DNA from: Ardenticatenaceae bacterium | Lineage (GTDB): Bacteria; Chloroflexota; Anaerolineae; Ardenticatenales; Ardenticatenaceae | Length of the DNA stretch: 55,508 nucleotides | Assembly (NCBI GenBank): GCA_026989095.1 | Contig: JALSKA010000178.1 | Span: 1 to 55,508, forward strand | Direction: 5' to 3' | Part shown: piece by piece, positions 45,002-54,585 of the stretch | How the letters are laid out: each line of letters begins with the position of its first letter | Numbering within the stretch: the stretch's first letter is position 1 | The notes under the pieces: model-generated | The model's database searches: none | The model's input: the letters and a program-made list of their open reading frames with translations, nothing else | Told to the model about the DNA's origin: nothing | Translations under genes and position numbers: made by a program

Positions 45002-45015
45002 AGGGGCGGCCCGAG

Positions 45016-45046
45016 TGCCGCTGTCGATGCTGCCGGGCATTGGCAG
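45016..45046. terminator. Possible hairpin between convergent ctaA and rpoD
   Basis: CTGCC in the 45029-45033 area pairs with GGCAG a few bases on, with outer partial pairing of GCCGCTG to CAGCGG. The 48-base convergent gap has no T-tract, so the terminator call is weak. Confidence 0.3.
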
Positions 45047-45049
45047 CGG

Positions 45050-46713
<1,664 letters not shown>

Positions 46714-46714
<1 letters not shown>

Positions 46715-48675
46715 CAAGCCCTCCGGCTCTCCGCGGATTCTCGTTCGATCCCTTCGCGCACTCCTGCGTAAGCGGCTGCCGGCACACCGGTGCCATCCCC
46801 CGGCCGGCGGCGCGCCCGGCGAGCTTGTTCGCGTGCCACGATCTGGCGGCTCAGGTGGGCTTGTCGGCGGAGCAAATCCGCGAGCCGTCCCCCATCTTCG
46901 TGCCGGTGTTCGTACACATCGGCAATAAGATGCTGGAGCCGCTCGTGTGCTCGTTTAAGGGCCCGAATCTTCATCTCGTCCACCTTGTCGCGCACCTCCA
47001 ACTCGAGCGCCTGCGGCGAGAGCTGGGGGTAGCGGTCGTAGTAGGCCACCACGTGAGCAGCCCGCTCGACCACGGGCTCGGGCAGGTCGGCGAGCAGTTC
47101 CTCGACGGCCTCCTGTGTTTGGGGCCTCTGTTCGACAAGGTGCTCGAAAATGGCGCGAAATTCGGTGACGGACCAGTCATCCGCCCGCAGGCCCATTTCG
47201 AGCGCGACGGGCACGTAGTGGGGCCAGCGCAGGAGCAAGTAGAGCACATACGCCTCCACGGCCGGCACCTCTCCGAGCCCGGCATCGGGCTGTGCCCGCG
47301 GCCGGTGCTCCTCCTGGCGCAGGCGGCGCCGGTAGTGGGCCAAGGCAGCCTGCAGGTCACGCTCGTCCACGCGCAACAGGCGGGCCAACCGCTGCACGTA
47401 GTGGGCGCGCAGGACCACGTGGCCGATCTCGGCCAAGATGGGCAGAAGCTGATCGGCCACAGCGGCCCGTTCGCGCGGGTCGTCCAAGTTCCGCCCCCGC
47501 AGGGCCGCCTCGAAGAAGAAGTCCACCACCGGCAGAGCGCCCTCGATGAGGGCTTGCCATTGGTGCGGCTGCTCTCTGATGAGCTCGTCGGGGTCATAGC
47601 CTTCGGGCAGCACGGCCACCCGCACGTCGCCCTCGATTTCGTACTCGGGCCGGAGCCGCCCCCGGCGCCCAATGCGGGGGATCAGCCGCTTGTCGAGGGC
47701 CCGGCGGGCCGCCTCGATGGCCCGGCGGGTGGCCTCGAGCCCGGCCGTGTCGGCGTCCAACGCCAGGGTCACGTTGGTTGTGAACCGCTTGAGGAGATCG
47801 ACCTGTTCCACGGTCAGGGCTGTGCCCAAGCTGGCCACGACGTTCTGAAATCCGGCCTGGTGGGCCGTGATCACGTCCATGTATCCCTCCACAATCACAG
47901 CCCGGTCGGCCTTGCGAATGGCCTCTCTGGCCACGTCCAGGCCGTAGAGGAGGCGCCCCTTGTCGAAGAGTTCGGTCTGGGGTGAGTTCAGGTATTTGGG
48001 ATGTTGGCCTTCGGCAAGAGCACGGGCCCCGAAGCCCACCACATGTCCCTGCACGTCGCGGATGGGAAAGATGAGCCGGCGGCGAAAGCGGTCGTAGCAG
48101 CGGCCGTGTTCGGAACGCACCACGAGGCCGGCGGCCTCCAAGTCGTCCACGGTGTACCCACGCCCGGTCATGGCGTTCAGGAGAGCCTCCCACCTGTCGG
48201 GCGCGTATCCGAGGCGGAAGAGCCGAACGGCCTCGGGCCGCACGTGACGCTGCTCCAGGTAACGCCGGCACTCCTCGGCTTCCGGGTGTGTCCACAGCCA
48301 CTCGGCGAACAGTTCGGCCGCGGCCCCGCAGACGGCGCGCAGGCGTTGGCGGCGCTGACGGCGCCGGGCGCTGGCCTCATCGAGTGGGCGGAGCTCGACG
48401 CCGGCCTCACGGGCCAACATGGCCAGAGCGTCAGCAAAGCTCACGCCCTCCGCCTTCATCACGAAGGCGAAGATGTCCCCGCCCTCGCCACAGGCGCCGA
48501 AACAGTACCAGGTGCCCGTGTGCGGGAAGACGACAAAGCTGGGCGTCCGCTCCTGGTGGAAGGGACACAGGGCCTTGTACGTGCGGCCCGAGCGCTTCAG
48601 GCTCACGTACCGGCCGACGACCTCAACGATGTCGAGGCGTTCCTTGATTTCGGCCACCACCCGGTTCGATGACAT
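46714..48675 (-). CDS. dnaG: DNA primase
   Basis: DnaG makes RNA primers at the replication fork. The 653-residue protein has an N-terminal CHC2 zinc ribbon ([11 protein letters not shown], then [11 protein letters not shown]), the RNA polymerase core with [21 protein letters not shown], the Toprim residues in [16 protein letters not shown] and LALDADTAG, and a C-terminal helicase-interaction region. The second zinc pair is C-x3-C, where the standard spacing is C-x2-C. The start at 48675 ([20 protein letters not shown]) is fixed by the family pattern and by a promoter at 48731-48760. It is translationally coupled to rpoD. Confidence 0.96.
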
Positions 48676-48730
48676 TGGCCACACCGCCTTCGTCCGCGAC
48701 CGAGCCGCTCCAGGAAAATGCGGGGAGGAA

Positions 48731-48760
48731 ATTATACCAGTGAACGGCGGAAACAGCGAA
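48731..48760 (-). promoter_or_regulatory. dnaG-rpoD promoter
   Basis: A perfect TATAAT (48736-48731 on the minus strand) with a TG extension and TTCGCT 18 bases upstream (48760-48755) gives dnaG and rpoD their own promoter, in addition to any read-through from the upstream genes. Confidence 0.75.
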
Positions 48761-48787
48761 TCATCCAGAGGAGAGAAGGCAGCCCGC

Positions 48788-49492
48788 TCAGGTGACAATG
48801 GCCAGGATGCGCTCGCAGTTGCTGCACGTGATGAGGCCGGTGCTGCGCCTCACGCTCTCGATTTTGCCTTGGGAGACTCCCACTCCGCAGGCCGTACACA
48901 CGCCGTCCTTGAGCTCGGCCACGGCCACGCCTCCCTTTACGCGCACCAGTTCCTCGTACAGCTCCAGGTCAGCACGGGGGATACTCTGTCGGATCTCGTC
49001 GCGCTGGCGGCGGAGGTAGACCAGGTACCGCTTGAGCTTGCGCTCCATGTCTTCCCACTTGCCCCGCTGCTGCTCCCACTTGGCCTCGGCCTCCTGGAGC
49101 CGTTCCCGGAGCTGCTCGATCCGGCGACGCATCTTCTCGGTGTTCTCCAGGGATCTCATCATGCGCTCGTCGAGGCGGTCTCGCCGGCGCTTGAGGGCCT
49201 CGAGTTTCTGTTGGCGCACGGCCAGCTCCTTGGGATTGCGGATGGTGCCGCTGTAGAGCTCGCGCTCGTGTTCCTCGATGCGCTGGGAAAGCCCTTGGAC
49301 TTCCAGTTCCAGTTCGCGCTGGAGTGCCTCCAGCTCTTTGAGGTCGTCCTGGACTTCGCCGTACTGCTTCCGCATGGCCTCCAACTCCTCGGTGTTGCGC
49401 AGGGCACGGCGCACTTGGCGGAGGAGCCTCATCTTGTCCTGGATTTCCAGTTCCACCTTCTGGAGCATCAGGAGCTGAGCTGCGCGGTTCAC
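48788..49492 (-). CDS. Coiled-coil C4 zinc-ribbon protein (DUF164/zf-RING_7 family)
   Basis: This 234-residue protein is almost entirely a long coiled coil (about residues 10-185, rich in Glu, Arg, Leu and Gln). It ends in a four-cysteine zinc ribbon, CTACGVGVSQGK and then ITCSNCERIL. The family (CT398-like) is widespread and commonly adjacent to nif3, dnaG or rpoD, but its role is not settled; proposed links are to sigma factors and type III or flagellar assembly. The GTG at 49492 follows GGGAGGGGAG and overlaps the nif3 stop by four bases. Confidence 0.88.
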   Translation of the reverse strand: MNRAAQLLMLQKVELEIQDKMRLLRQVRRALRNTEELEAMRKQYGEVQDDLKELEALQRELELEVQGLSQRIEEHERELYSGTIRNPKELAVRQQKLEALKRRRDRLDERMMRSLENTEKMRRRIEQLRERLQEAEAKWEQQRGKWEDMERKLKRYLVYLRRQRDEIRQSIPRADLELYEELVRVKGGVAVAELKDGVCTACGVGVSQGKIESVRRSTGLITCSNCERILAIVT

Positions 49493-50316
49493 TGCTCTCC
49501 CCTCCCTTGGTCTTTCACCGACTGCCAATCCGGTGCAAAAGGTGAGGTGACCACTTGGCTCACCGTCACCGGAATGCCCAGCGGCTGGAGCCACCGGGCC
49601 ATCCTGACGAGCACCGGTGCCTCGCTGTAATAGTGGCCGGCCTCGATGACCGTGATGCCCAGGGCACGGGCGTGTTGGGCATCGTGGTACTTGAGCTCAC
49701 CGGTGATGAAGCAGGTGCAGCCGGCCCCGGCCACAGCGTCGAGAAAAGTGGCCCCACTTCCTCCGAGAAGCGCCACCCGCTGATGGTGTGTTGGCCCGCC
49801 GGGGGTCACCCGAGGTGTGGGGGTGTTCAGGCGCCGGTGAACACGCCACACCAGCTCCTCGGTCGTCACGGAAGAGGGGGCAAGCTCGCAAATGGCGCCG
49901 AACCCCCACTGGTCCGGAGCATTCGGGACCGGCATGAGCGGGGCCACAGGCTCCAAGCCCAACGTCTCGGCCAGCGCGCCGTTGACGCCATCGCGCACGG
50001 CGTCCACGTTGGTGTGTGCTGCGTAGACGGCCACGTCGGCGCGGATCAGCTCGACGATGAGGCGTCCACGGGGTGTGGAGGGGTCCAGTCGGTGCAGGGG
50101 GCGAAAAAAAAGCGGGTGGTGTGCCACGATCAAGTCCGCACCCACCCGCTTCGCCTCGTCGAGCACGCGCAGGTCCACGTCCAACGCGACCAACACGTGG
50201 GAGACGGTGACGCCATCGTGCCCCACCTGCCAGCCCACATTGTCCCACGACTCCGCCAACGCAACGGGGGCCACCTCCTCGATGCGCTCCCGCACGGCAT
50301 GTCCGCTCACGTGCAT
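49489..50316 (-). CDS. Nif3-like dinuclear metal-binding protein (GTP cyclohydrolase 1 type 2 homologue)
   Basis: This 275-residue Nif3/YbgI family protein has the metal ligands in ADLIVAHHPLFF near 62, AHTNVDAVRDGVN near 100 and a C-terminal FITGELKYHDAQHA with a late GHYYSE motif. These proteins form hexameric toroids with two metals per subunit. Their cellular function remains uncertain in spite of the cyclohydrolase label. It is the first gene of the nif3-zinc ribbon-dnaG-rpoD series and has its own promoter. Confidence 0.93.
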   Translation of the reverse strand: MHVSGHAVRERIEEVAPVALAESWDNVGWQVGHDGVTVSHVLVALDVDLRVLDEAKRVGADLIVAHHPLFFRPLHRLDPSTPRGRLIVELIRADVAVYAAHTNVDAVRDGVNGALAETLGLEPVAPLMPVPNAPDQWGFGAICELAPSSVTTEELVWRVHRRLNTPTPRVTPGGPTHHQRVALLGGSGATFLDAVAGAGCTCFITGELKYHDAQHARALGITVIEAGHYYSEAPVLVRMARWLQPLGIPVTVSQVVTSPFAPDWQSVKDQGRGEQ

Positions 50317-50348
50317 GGCCTCACCTCTCCCCTCGTCCGCTTTTGTCT

Positions 50349-50377
50349 ATTCTACCCGACGTTGGCGGGTTGGACAA
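50349..50377 (-). promoter_or_regulatory. nif3 promoter
   Basis: Minus-strand TTGTCC (50377-50372) and TAGAAT (50354-50349) are separated by 17 bases, about 30 bases before the nif3 ATG. Confidence 0.65.
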
Positions 50378-50408
50378 AAGAGGAACCGGCACGCGCTCCT
50401 GCTCCCAC

Positions 50409-50436
50409 TTGGCAAAGGTGGCCGCCCGCGTATACT
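50409..50436 (+). promoter_or_regulatory. Fumarase promoter
   Basis: TTGGCA (50409-50414) and TATACT (50431-50436) are 16 bases apart, giving a leader of about 60 bases. It is divergent from the nif3 promoter. Confidence 0.6.
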
Positions 50437-50501
50437 CTCCACATCCCGTTCGCACACGGCCGGCAAACCCGATCCCCTGAAGCATTCGAGCGAGCAGTGC
50501 C

Positions 50502-51350
50502 ATGACCACTCCGGCGCGCACCATCTCAGTCGCCTTTGTCCGGCGTGCGTTGGCGGCGCTTCTCTCCGAGGCCGCCTGGAAGTTGCCCACCGATTATGTG
50601 GCCGCCCTCCGGCGCGCCCGCCAACAGGAGGCGGCGGCCCTCGGCCGGGAGATCATTGAGATTCTGCTGACCAACGCCGACAGGGCTCGGGCCGAGCGGC
50701 TGCCCTCGTGTCAGGACACGGGCATGGCGATCATCTTCGTCGAAGTCGGCCAGCAGGTTCACCTGGTGGGCGGCGACCTGAACGCCGCCATCGAGGAGGC
50801 CGTGCGACAGGCGTATCGCCCCCTGCGCAAGTCGGTGGTGGCCGACCCGATTCTCCGGGAGAACACCGGGGACAACACGCCGCCCATCGTCCACTACGCC
50901 ATCGTGCCGGGCCACCACGTGCGCCTGCGCGTGATGCTCAAGGGGTTCGGCGCCGAGCTGATGAGCCGGCTGGCCATGTTCCCGCCCGCCGTCGGCGTGG
51001 ATGGCGTCAAGCAATTCGTGGTGGAAACGGTGGAGCGGGCCGGCCCCAACGCCTGCCCTCCCGTCATCGTGGGCGTGGGGCTCGGGGGCTCCTTCGACAC
51101 GGTGGGGCTGCTGGCCAAAAAGGCCCTCTTGCGCCGGCTGGGCACGCCCAACCCGGCGCCTCACTTGGCCGCGCTGGAGCGGGAGCTGTTGGACGAGATC
51201 AACGCCCTGGGCATTGGGCCCCAAGGCTTCGGCGGCACGGTGACGGCGCTCGGCGTCCACGTGGAGGCCGCTCCCACTCACATTGCCGCCTTGCCGGTCG
51301 CCGTCAACCTCAACTGTTCGGCGCCACGCCGCGCAGAGGTGATCCTGTGA
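50502..51350 (+). CDS. Class I fumarate hydratase alpha subunit (FumA N-terminal type)
   Basis: Class I fumarases interconvert fumarate and malate with an oxygen-sensitive 4Fe-4S cluster. This 282-residue subunit corresponds to the N-terminal half of FumA/TtdA. The three cluster cysteines are in LPSCQDTGMAI, NACPPVIVGVGLGGSFD and NLNCSAPR; RENTGDNTPP and GIGPQGFGGTVTAL are also diagnostic. The two-subunit form is common in archaea and thermophiles. L-tartrate dehydratase is the main alternative, since the families overlap. The stop overlaps the beta-subunit GTG. Confidence 0.93.
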   Translation: MTTPARTISVAFVRRALAALLSEAAWKLPTDYVAALRRARQQEAAALGREIIEILLTNADRARAERLPSCQDTGMAIIFVEVGQQVHLVGGDLNAAIEEAVRQAYRPLRKSVVADPILRENTGDNTPPIVHYAIVPGHHVRLRVMLKGFGAELMSRLAMFPPAVGVDGVKQFVVETVERAGPNACPPVIVGVGLGGSFDTVGLLAKKALLRRLGTPNPAPHLAALERELLDEINALGIGPQGFGGTVTALGVHVEAAPTHIAALPVAVNLNCSAPRRAEVIL

Positions 51351-51904
51351 ACGCCCACACGCTCCACACGCCCCTGACCGACGACGATGTGGCCGCCCTG
51401 CGCGCCGGCGACATGGTGTTGCTCAGCGGTGTCGTCTACACGGCGCGTGACGCGGCCCACCGGCGGCTGGTCGCCGCCCTGAATCGGGGCGAGCCCTCGC
51501 CCATTCCCCTGGCCGGCCACGTGGTGTACTACGTCGGGCCGGCCCCGGCCCCGCCCGGCCGGCCCATTGGTCCCGCCGGCCCCACGACGAGCGGACGCAT
51601 GGACCCCTACACCGTTCCCCTCCTGGAACGGGGCGTTAAGGGGTTCATCGGCAAGGGACACCGCTCCCCGGAGGTAAAGGCGGCCCTCGTGCGCTACCGC
51701 GCCGTCTACTTGGCTGCCGTGGGCGGCGCCGCCCTGCTCCTGGCCGATCACATCGTGGAGGCCCGCGTCGTGGCCTACGAGGAGCTGGGCCCTGAGGCCA
51801 TTCGAGAGCTAATCGTGAGGGACTTCCCGGCCATTGTGGTCAACGACATCTACGGGGGCGACGCCTACGAGGCCGGCCAGCGGGCGTTCCGGCGACGGCG
51901 GTGA
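51347..51904 (+). CDS. Class I fumarate hydratase beta subunit (FumA C-terminal type)
   Basis: This 185-residue subunit has the beta-subunit signature: GDMVLLSGVVYTARDAAH, YVGPAPAPPGRPIGPAGPTTSGRMD, GVKGFIGKG and VVAYEELGPEAIREL. It supplies the substrate-carboxylate-binding half of the active site. The GTG at 51347 overlaps the alpha-subunit stop (GTGA) after AGAGGTGA, consistent with a 1:1 complex. Confidence 0.92.
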   Translation: MNAHTLHTPLTDDDVAALRAGDMVLLSGVVYTARDAAHRRLVAALNRGEPSPIPLAGHVVYYVGPAPAPPGRPIGPAGPTTSGRMDPYTVPLLERGVKGFIGKGHRSPEVKAALVRYRAVYLAAVGGAALLLADHIVEARVVAYEELGPEAIRELIVRDFPAIVVNDIYGGDAYEAGQRAFRRRR

Positions 51905-51987
51905 TTCCCGGCGGGCCACGGTGGTGCTGCGGAGGGGACTCTTTTGCCCCCGGTCCTCTCCGGCGTGACGGAGCCCACACCTGGCGT

Positions 51988-52016
51988 TTGACCGGAGGCG
52001 CACAGGGTGGTATGCT
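51988..52016 (+). promoter_or_regulatory. Promoter of the methyltransferase gene
   Basis: TTGACC (51988-51993) and TATGCT (52011-52016) are exactly 17 bases apart, followed by a leader of about 40 bases. Confidence 0.7.
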
Positions 52017-52061
52017 GGGCAACCTGAAACCACGGGACGTTCCGAACATGACGAGGTGACC

Positions 52062-52868
52062 ATGAACACGAAGAGCCTCCAGACGATCCGACCGGGGAGC
52101 GGAGCCGTCCGTGTTGATCGTTCTCGGCTTCCCCGGCACATCCCCGAGGACGATCACTGGTGGTTTGCCGGGCGCACACGCGCGCTCAGGGCCGTGTTGG
52201 AACCCCACCTGCCGGCCGGCGAGCTGTTTATCCTGGACGTGGGCTCGGGGGCCGGCAACATGTACCATCACCTGAGCCGCTACGGCTACGTCATCGGCGT
52301 CGAGAACCACCCCAACCCCGTGCGCGTGGGGCGTGCGCGCGGCTACGACATCCGCCAGGCCGACGCACGGGCGTTGCCCTTTGCGGACAACACCTTCGAC
52401 CTGGTGACAGCACTCGACGTCATCGAACACAATGAGGACGACGTGGCCATTCTGCGAGAGGCTCACCGCGTGCTCAAGCCCGGCGGGCTGGTGCTCATCA
52501 GCGTGCCCGCCTTCCAGTGGCTCTGGAGCTTCAACGACGAGCTGAACGCCCACGTGCGCCGCTACACCAGGGGAGACCTCGAGCGCAAGCTGCTCTGCGT
52601 GGGGTTTTCCCCGGTGCGCCAGACGTACAACAACTTCCTCATCTTTCCCGTGGCCGCGCTCACCATCCTGCTCTCGCGCCTCCGCCCGCCCAAGGCGCTC
52701 AAGTCCCACTACTTCGAGGACGATGCGTATCAGGTGGACATGGTGCCCACTCATCCCTTAGTCAACGCCGTCCTCATGGGCGTGGGCCGCCTTGAGAGCT
52801 ACCTGATCCGCTTCGCCGACCTGCCCGTGGGCACAGGTCTCATCGCGCTGGCGCGCAAGGGCGAGTAG
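52062..52868 (+). CDS. Class I SAM-dependent methyltransferase
   Basis: This 268-residue methyltransferase has the SAM motif LDVGSGAGNM near 60, VIGVENHP, QADARALPFADNTFDLVTALDVIEH and LREAHRVLKPGGLVLISVPA. A hydrophobic helix near 190-205 and the VRRYTRGDLERKL segment resemble methyltransferases found in glycan and lipid clusters, but the acceptor cannot be told. GAGG lies five bases before the ATG. It is a single-gene unit. Confidence 0.9.
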   Translation: MNTKSLQTIRPGSGAVRVDRSRLPRHIPEDDHWWFAGRTRALRAVLEPHLPAGELFILDVGSGAGNMYHHLSRYGYVIGVENHPNPVRVGRARGYDIRQADARALPFADNTFDLVTALDVIEHNEDDVAILREAHRVLKPGGLVLISVPAFQWLWSFNDELNAHVRRYTRGDLERKLLCVGFSPVRQTYNNFLIFPVAALTILLSRLRPPKALKSHYFEDDAYQVDMVPTHPLVNAVLMGVGRLESYLIRFADLPVGTGLIALARKGE

Positions 52869-52923
52869 CCGTCGGGAGAGCCCCCGGAACCGGAGCAAAC
52901 TTGGCCAAATTTCCCTACACCAT

Positions 52924-52952
52924 TTGCCCTTCCGCGCCGGCTTTGATACACT
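52924..52952 (+). promoter_or_regulatory. Promoter of the seven-helix membrane protein
   Basis: TTGCCC (52924-52929) and TACACT (52947-52952, extended by TGA) are 17 bases apart. Confidence 0.6.
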
Positions 52953-53044
52953 TTGCCCATCTTTGGTCCAATTCTGTTTTCGGCGGCTGCGGGGTGCCCA
53001 CCCCGCGTCTGGGTTGAGAGGAACGCGGCGTTTGGGAGGAGAGC

Positions 53045-53752
53045 ATGGCACTCCTGATTTCCGCGCTGGACGTGGTCCTCAGCACCATCTTCGCTGCTCT
53101 CGTCCTGCGGGAGTGGTGGCAGAAGCGAAAGCCCTATCAACTGCTCTGGGGAATAGCCCTGCTCATCTGGGCAGTGGCCGTTTCCGCGGAAATGGTGGCG
53201 GCCTTTCGGGGAGCGTGGACACCTCTCACGTACCGGGTCTACTACGCCTTCGGCGCCCTCATGGTGGCGGCCTGGCTGGGGGCCGGCTCGCTCTTCCTGG
53301 TGCTGTCGCGCCGTGCGGCCCTGGCCGCCCTCGCGTTCGTAGTCCTGCTCTCGCTGGCCGGCAGCCTCTTGGTCCTCACGTGGCCCATCGACCCGGCAGG
53401 CCTCACGCGCACGGACGTGTTGGGGTTCGTGGAGACCAAGATGTTCCCCTTCATACCCGTGCGCGTGCTGGTGGTCATCGCCAACATCTTCGGCACGGTG
53501 GCCTTCGTGGGCAGCGCCATCTACTCGGTGTGGCAATTCACGCGCCGCCAGATGGAACGTGAGCGCACGGTGGGCGTGGGCCTCATCGCCCTCGGCGGCA
53601 TTGTAGCGGCGTCGGCCCACACCATCGGCGTTCTCGGCGGGCCGGCCCTCTTCCGGGTGAGCGAGTTGACCGCCATCTCGCTGATCTTCGCCGGCTACTT
53701 AGTGGGCACCTTGCCCCTGCGCCGGGAAGTTCCCCGCCCGGCGGCCGCGTAG
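53045..53752 (+). CDS. Seven-transmembrane hypothetical protein
   Basis: This 235-residue protein has seven hydrophobic segments at about residues 2-20, 33-53, 64-88, 91-113, 138-163, 175-197 and 205-223. Basic loops (LREWWQKRK and RRQMERER) suggest an outside N-terminus. The layout recalls the seven-helix sensor modules that precede histidine kinases or cyclases, but no signalling domain follows and no conserved active-site residue stands out. I do not recognise the family. GGAGGAG precedes the ATG. It is a single-gene unit. Confidence 0.75.
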   Translation: MALLISALDVVLSTIFAALVLREWWQKRKPYQLLWGIALLIWAVAVSAEMVAAFRGAWTPLTYRVYYAFGALMVAAWLGAGSLFLVLSRRAALAALAFVVLLSLAGSLLVLTWPIDPAGLTRTDVLGFVETKMFPFIPVRVLVVIANIFGTVAFVGSAIYSVWQFTRRQMERERTVGVGLIALGGIVAASAHTIGVLGGPALFRVSELTAISLIFAGYLVGTLPLRREVPRPAAA

Positions 53753-54233
53753 TGCTACAACGTGACTCGCCGGCCAGCTATAATCCACGTTGCTGGATAA
53801 AAGGCATCACCTGCACGTCGGTGAGCAGCGCCGAGCGCTCCGACTCATTCATCTCTCCTCCACGCATCATATACTTACCCAAATAGACCTGCCCCACCTG
53901 GGTGCTTTCAAGCCCCCTTCTGTTTCCCCACGGCGAGGCCAAATGGAGGCAACAGCTCGTCTGGCACCCTCGAACACCCACACTTCACGGAGCGGTTCCT
54001 TGCGCGGCGGGACGTGCAGTGCCTAGTGGAGAAAAGCGGCACGGCGAAGGCTAGCGAGGCGAGTGGCCACCACACGCGCTGTGACACACGCATGTCACGG
54101 GCATCGCGCCAAGTATGGACTTGGCCACCCTGACGTAGCTGTTGGGCCACACGAGCTCATCACCGCCACACGCTGCATCCACTCCGACGAGGCCCGGGTG
54201 GCGGAGATACATGTTGACACTGTGATGTGAAGT
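53753..54233. other. Intergenic stretch of about 480 bases without a recognisable gene
   Basis: This stretch is less GC-rich than its surroundings and marks a change in composition. Short minus-strand open frames (for example around 53778-53981 and 54051-54245) contain protein-like fragments such as YLGKYMMRGGEMNESERSA, but they are interrupted and match nothing I know. They may be remnants of a decayed gene. A TATAAT at 53779-53784 has no -35 partner. I see no RNA gene. Confidence 0.35.
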
Positions 54234-54263
54234 TTGTCGAAACACGTTTGCCTAATGTATACT
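54234..54263 (+). promoter_or_regulatory. Promoter abutting the ribbon-helix-helix gene
   Basis: TTGTCG (54234-54239) and TATACT (54258-54263) are 18 bases apart. Transcription would start near 54270, within or just ahead of the coding sequence. Confidence 0.5.
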
Positions 54264-54275
54264 TCGATGTACCGG

Positions 54276-54494
54276 ATGCCCACAAAGGTGCGCAAGCAAG
54301 TCTACATTGAAGCCCATCAGGAACAGAGATTGAAACGCCTCTCGCGCCTGCAAGGCGTGACAGAGGCGGAAGTTATCCGGCGGGCGCTGGATCACTACAT
54401 GCACGCCGCCCGCCTGTCCGCACACGATGCGCGTGCTTGGGAAGACGAACGCACCTTTATCGAGCACCTCATTGCGCTCGGCCCTGTAGCGTAG
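54276..54494 (+). CDS. Ribbon-helix-helix (CopG-like) small DNA-binding protein
   Basis: This protein of about 72 residues begins MPTKVRKQVYIEAHQEQ, a beta strand with alternating basic residues. It continues with two helices (LKRLSRLQGVTEAEVIRRALDHYM) in the ribbon-helix-helix pattern of antitoxins and small repressors, and ends with a short acidic tail. No Shine-Dalgarno sequence is present, and the -10 box lies only 12 bases upstream, so the message may be nearly leaderless. An ATG three codons earlier (54267) is an alternative. No toxin gene is adjacent; the next gene is a probable restriction-modification protein. Confidence 0.7.
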   Translation: MPTKVRKQVYIEAHQEQRLKRLSRLQGVTEAEVIRRALDHYMHAARLSAHDARAWEDERTFIEHLIALGPVA

Positions 54495-54585
54495 ATCACC
54501 AATTTGAAAGCCATCTGATCCCTGCACACCGAACGCGATCGCAGGAATCAGATCACGATTTCCGTCAATCCAGGAGACCTCCCCC

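Noticed and set aside
53778-54245. Minus-strand open frames before the ribbon-helix-helix gene as real genes.
   Set aside because: They are short, in different frames, lack ribosome sites and match no family I know. They are noted only as possible remnants.
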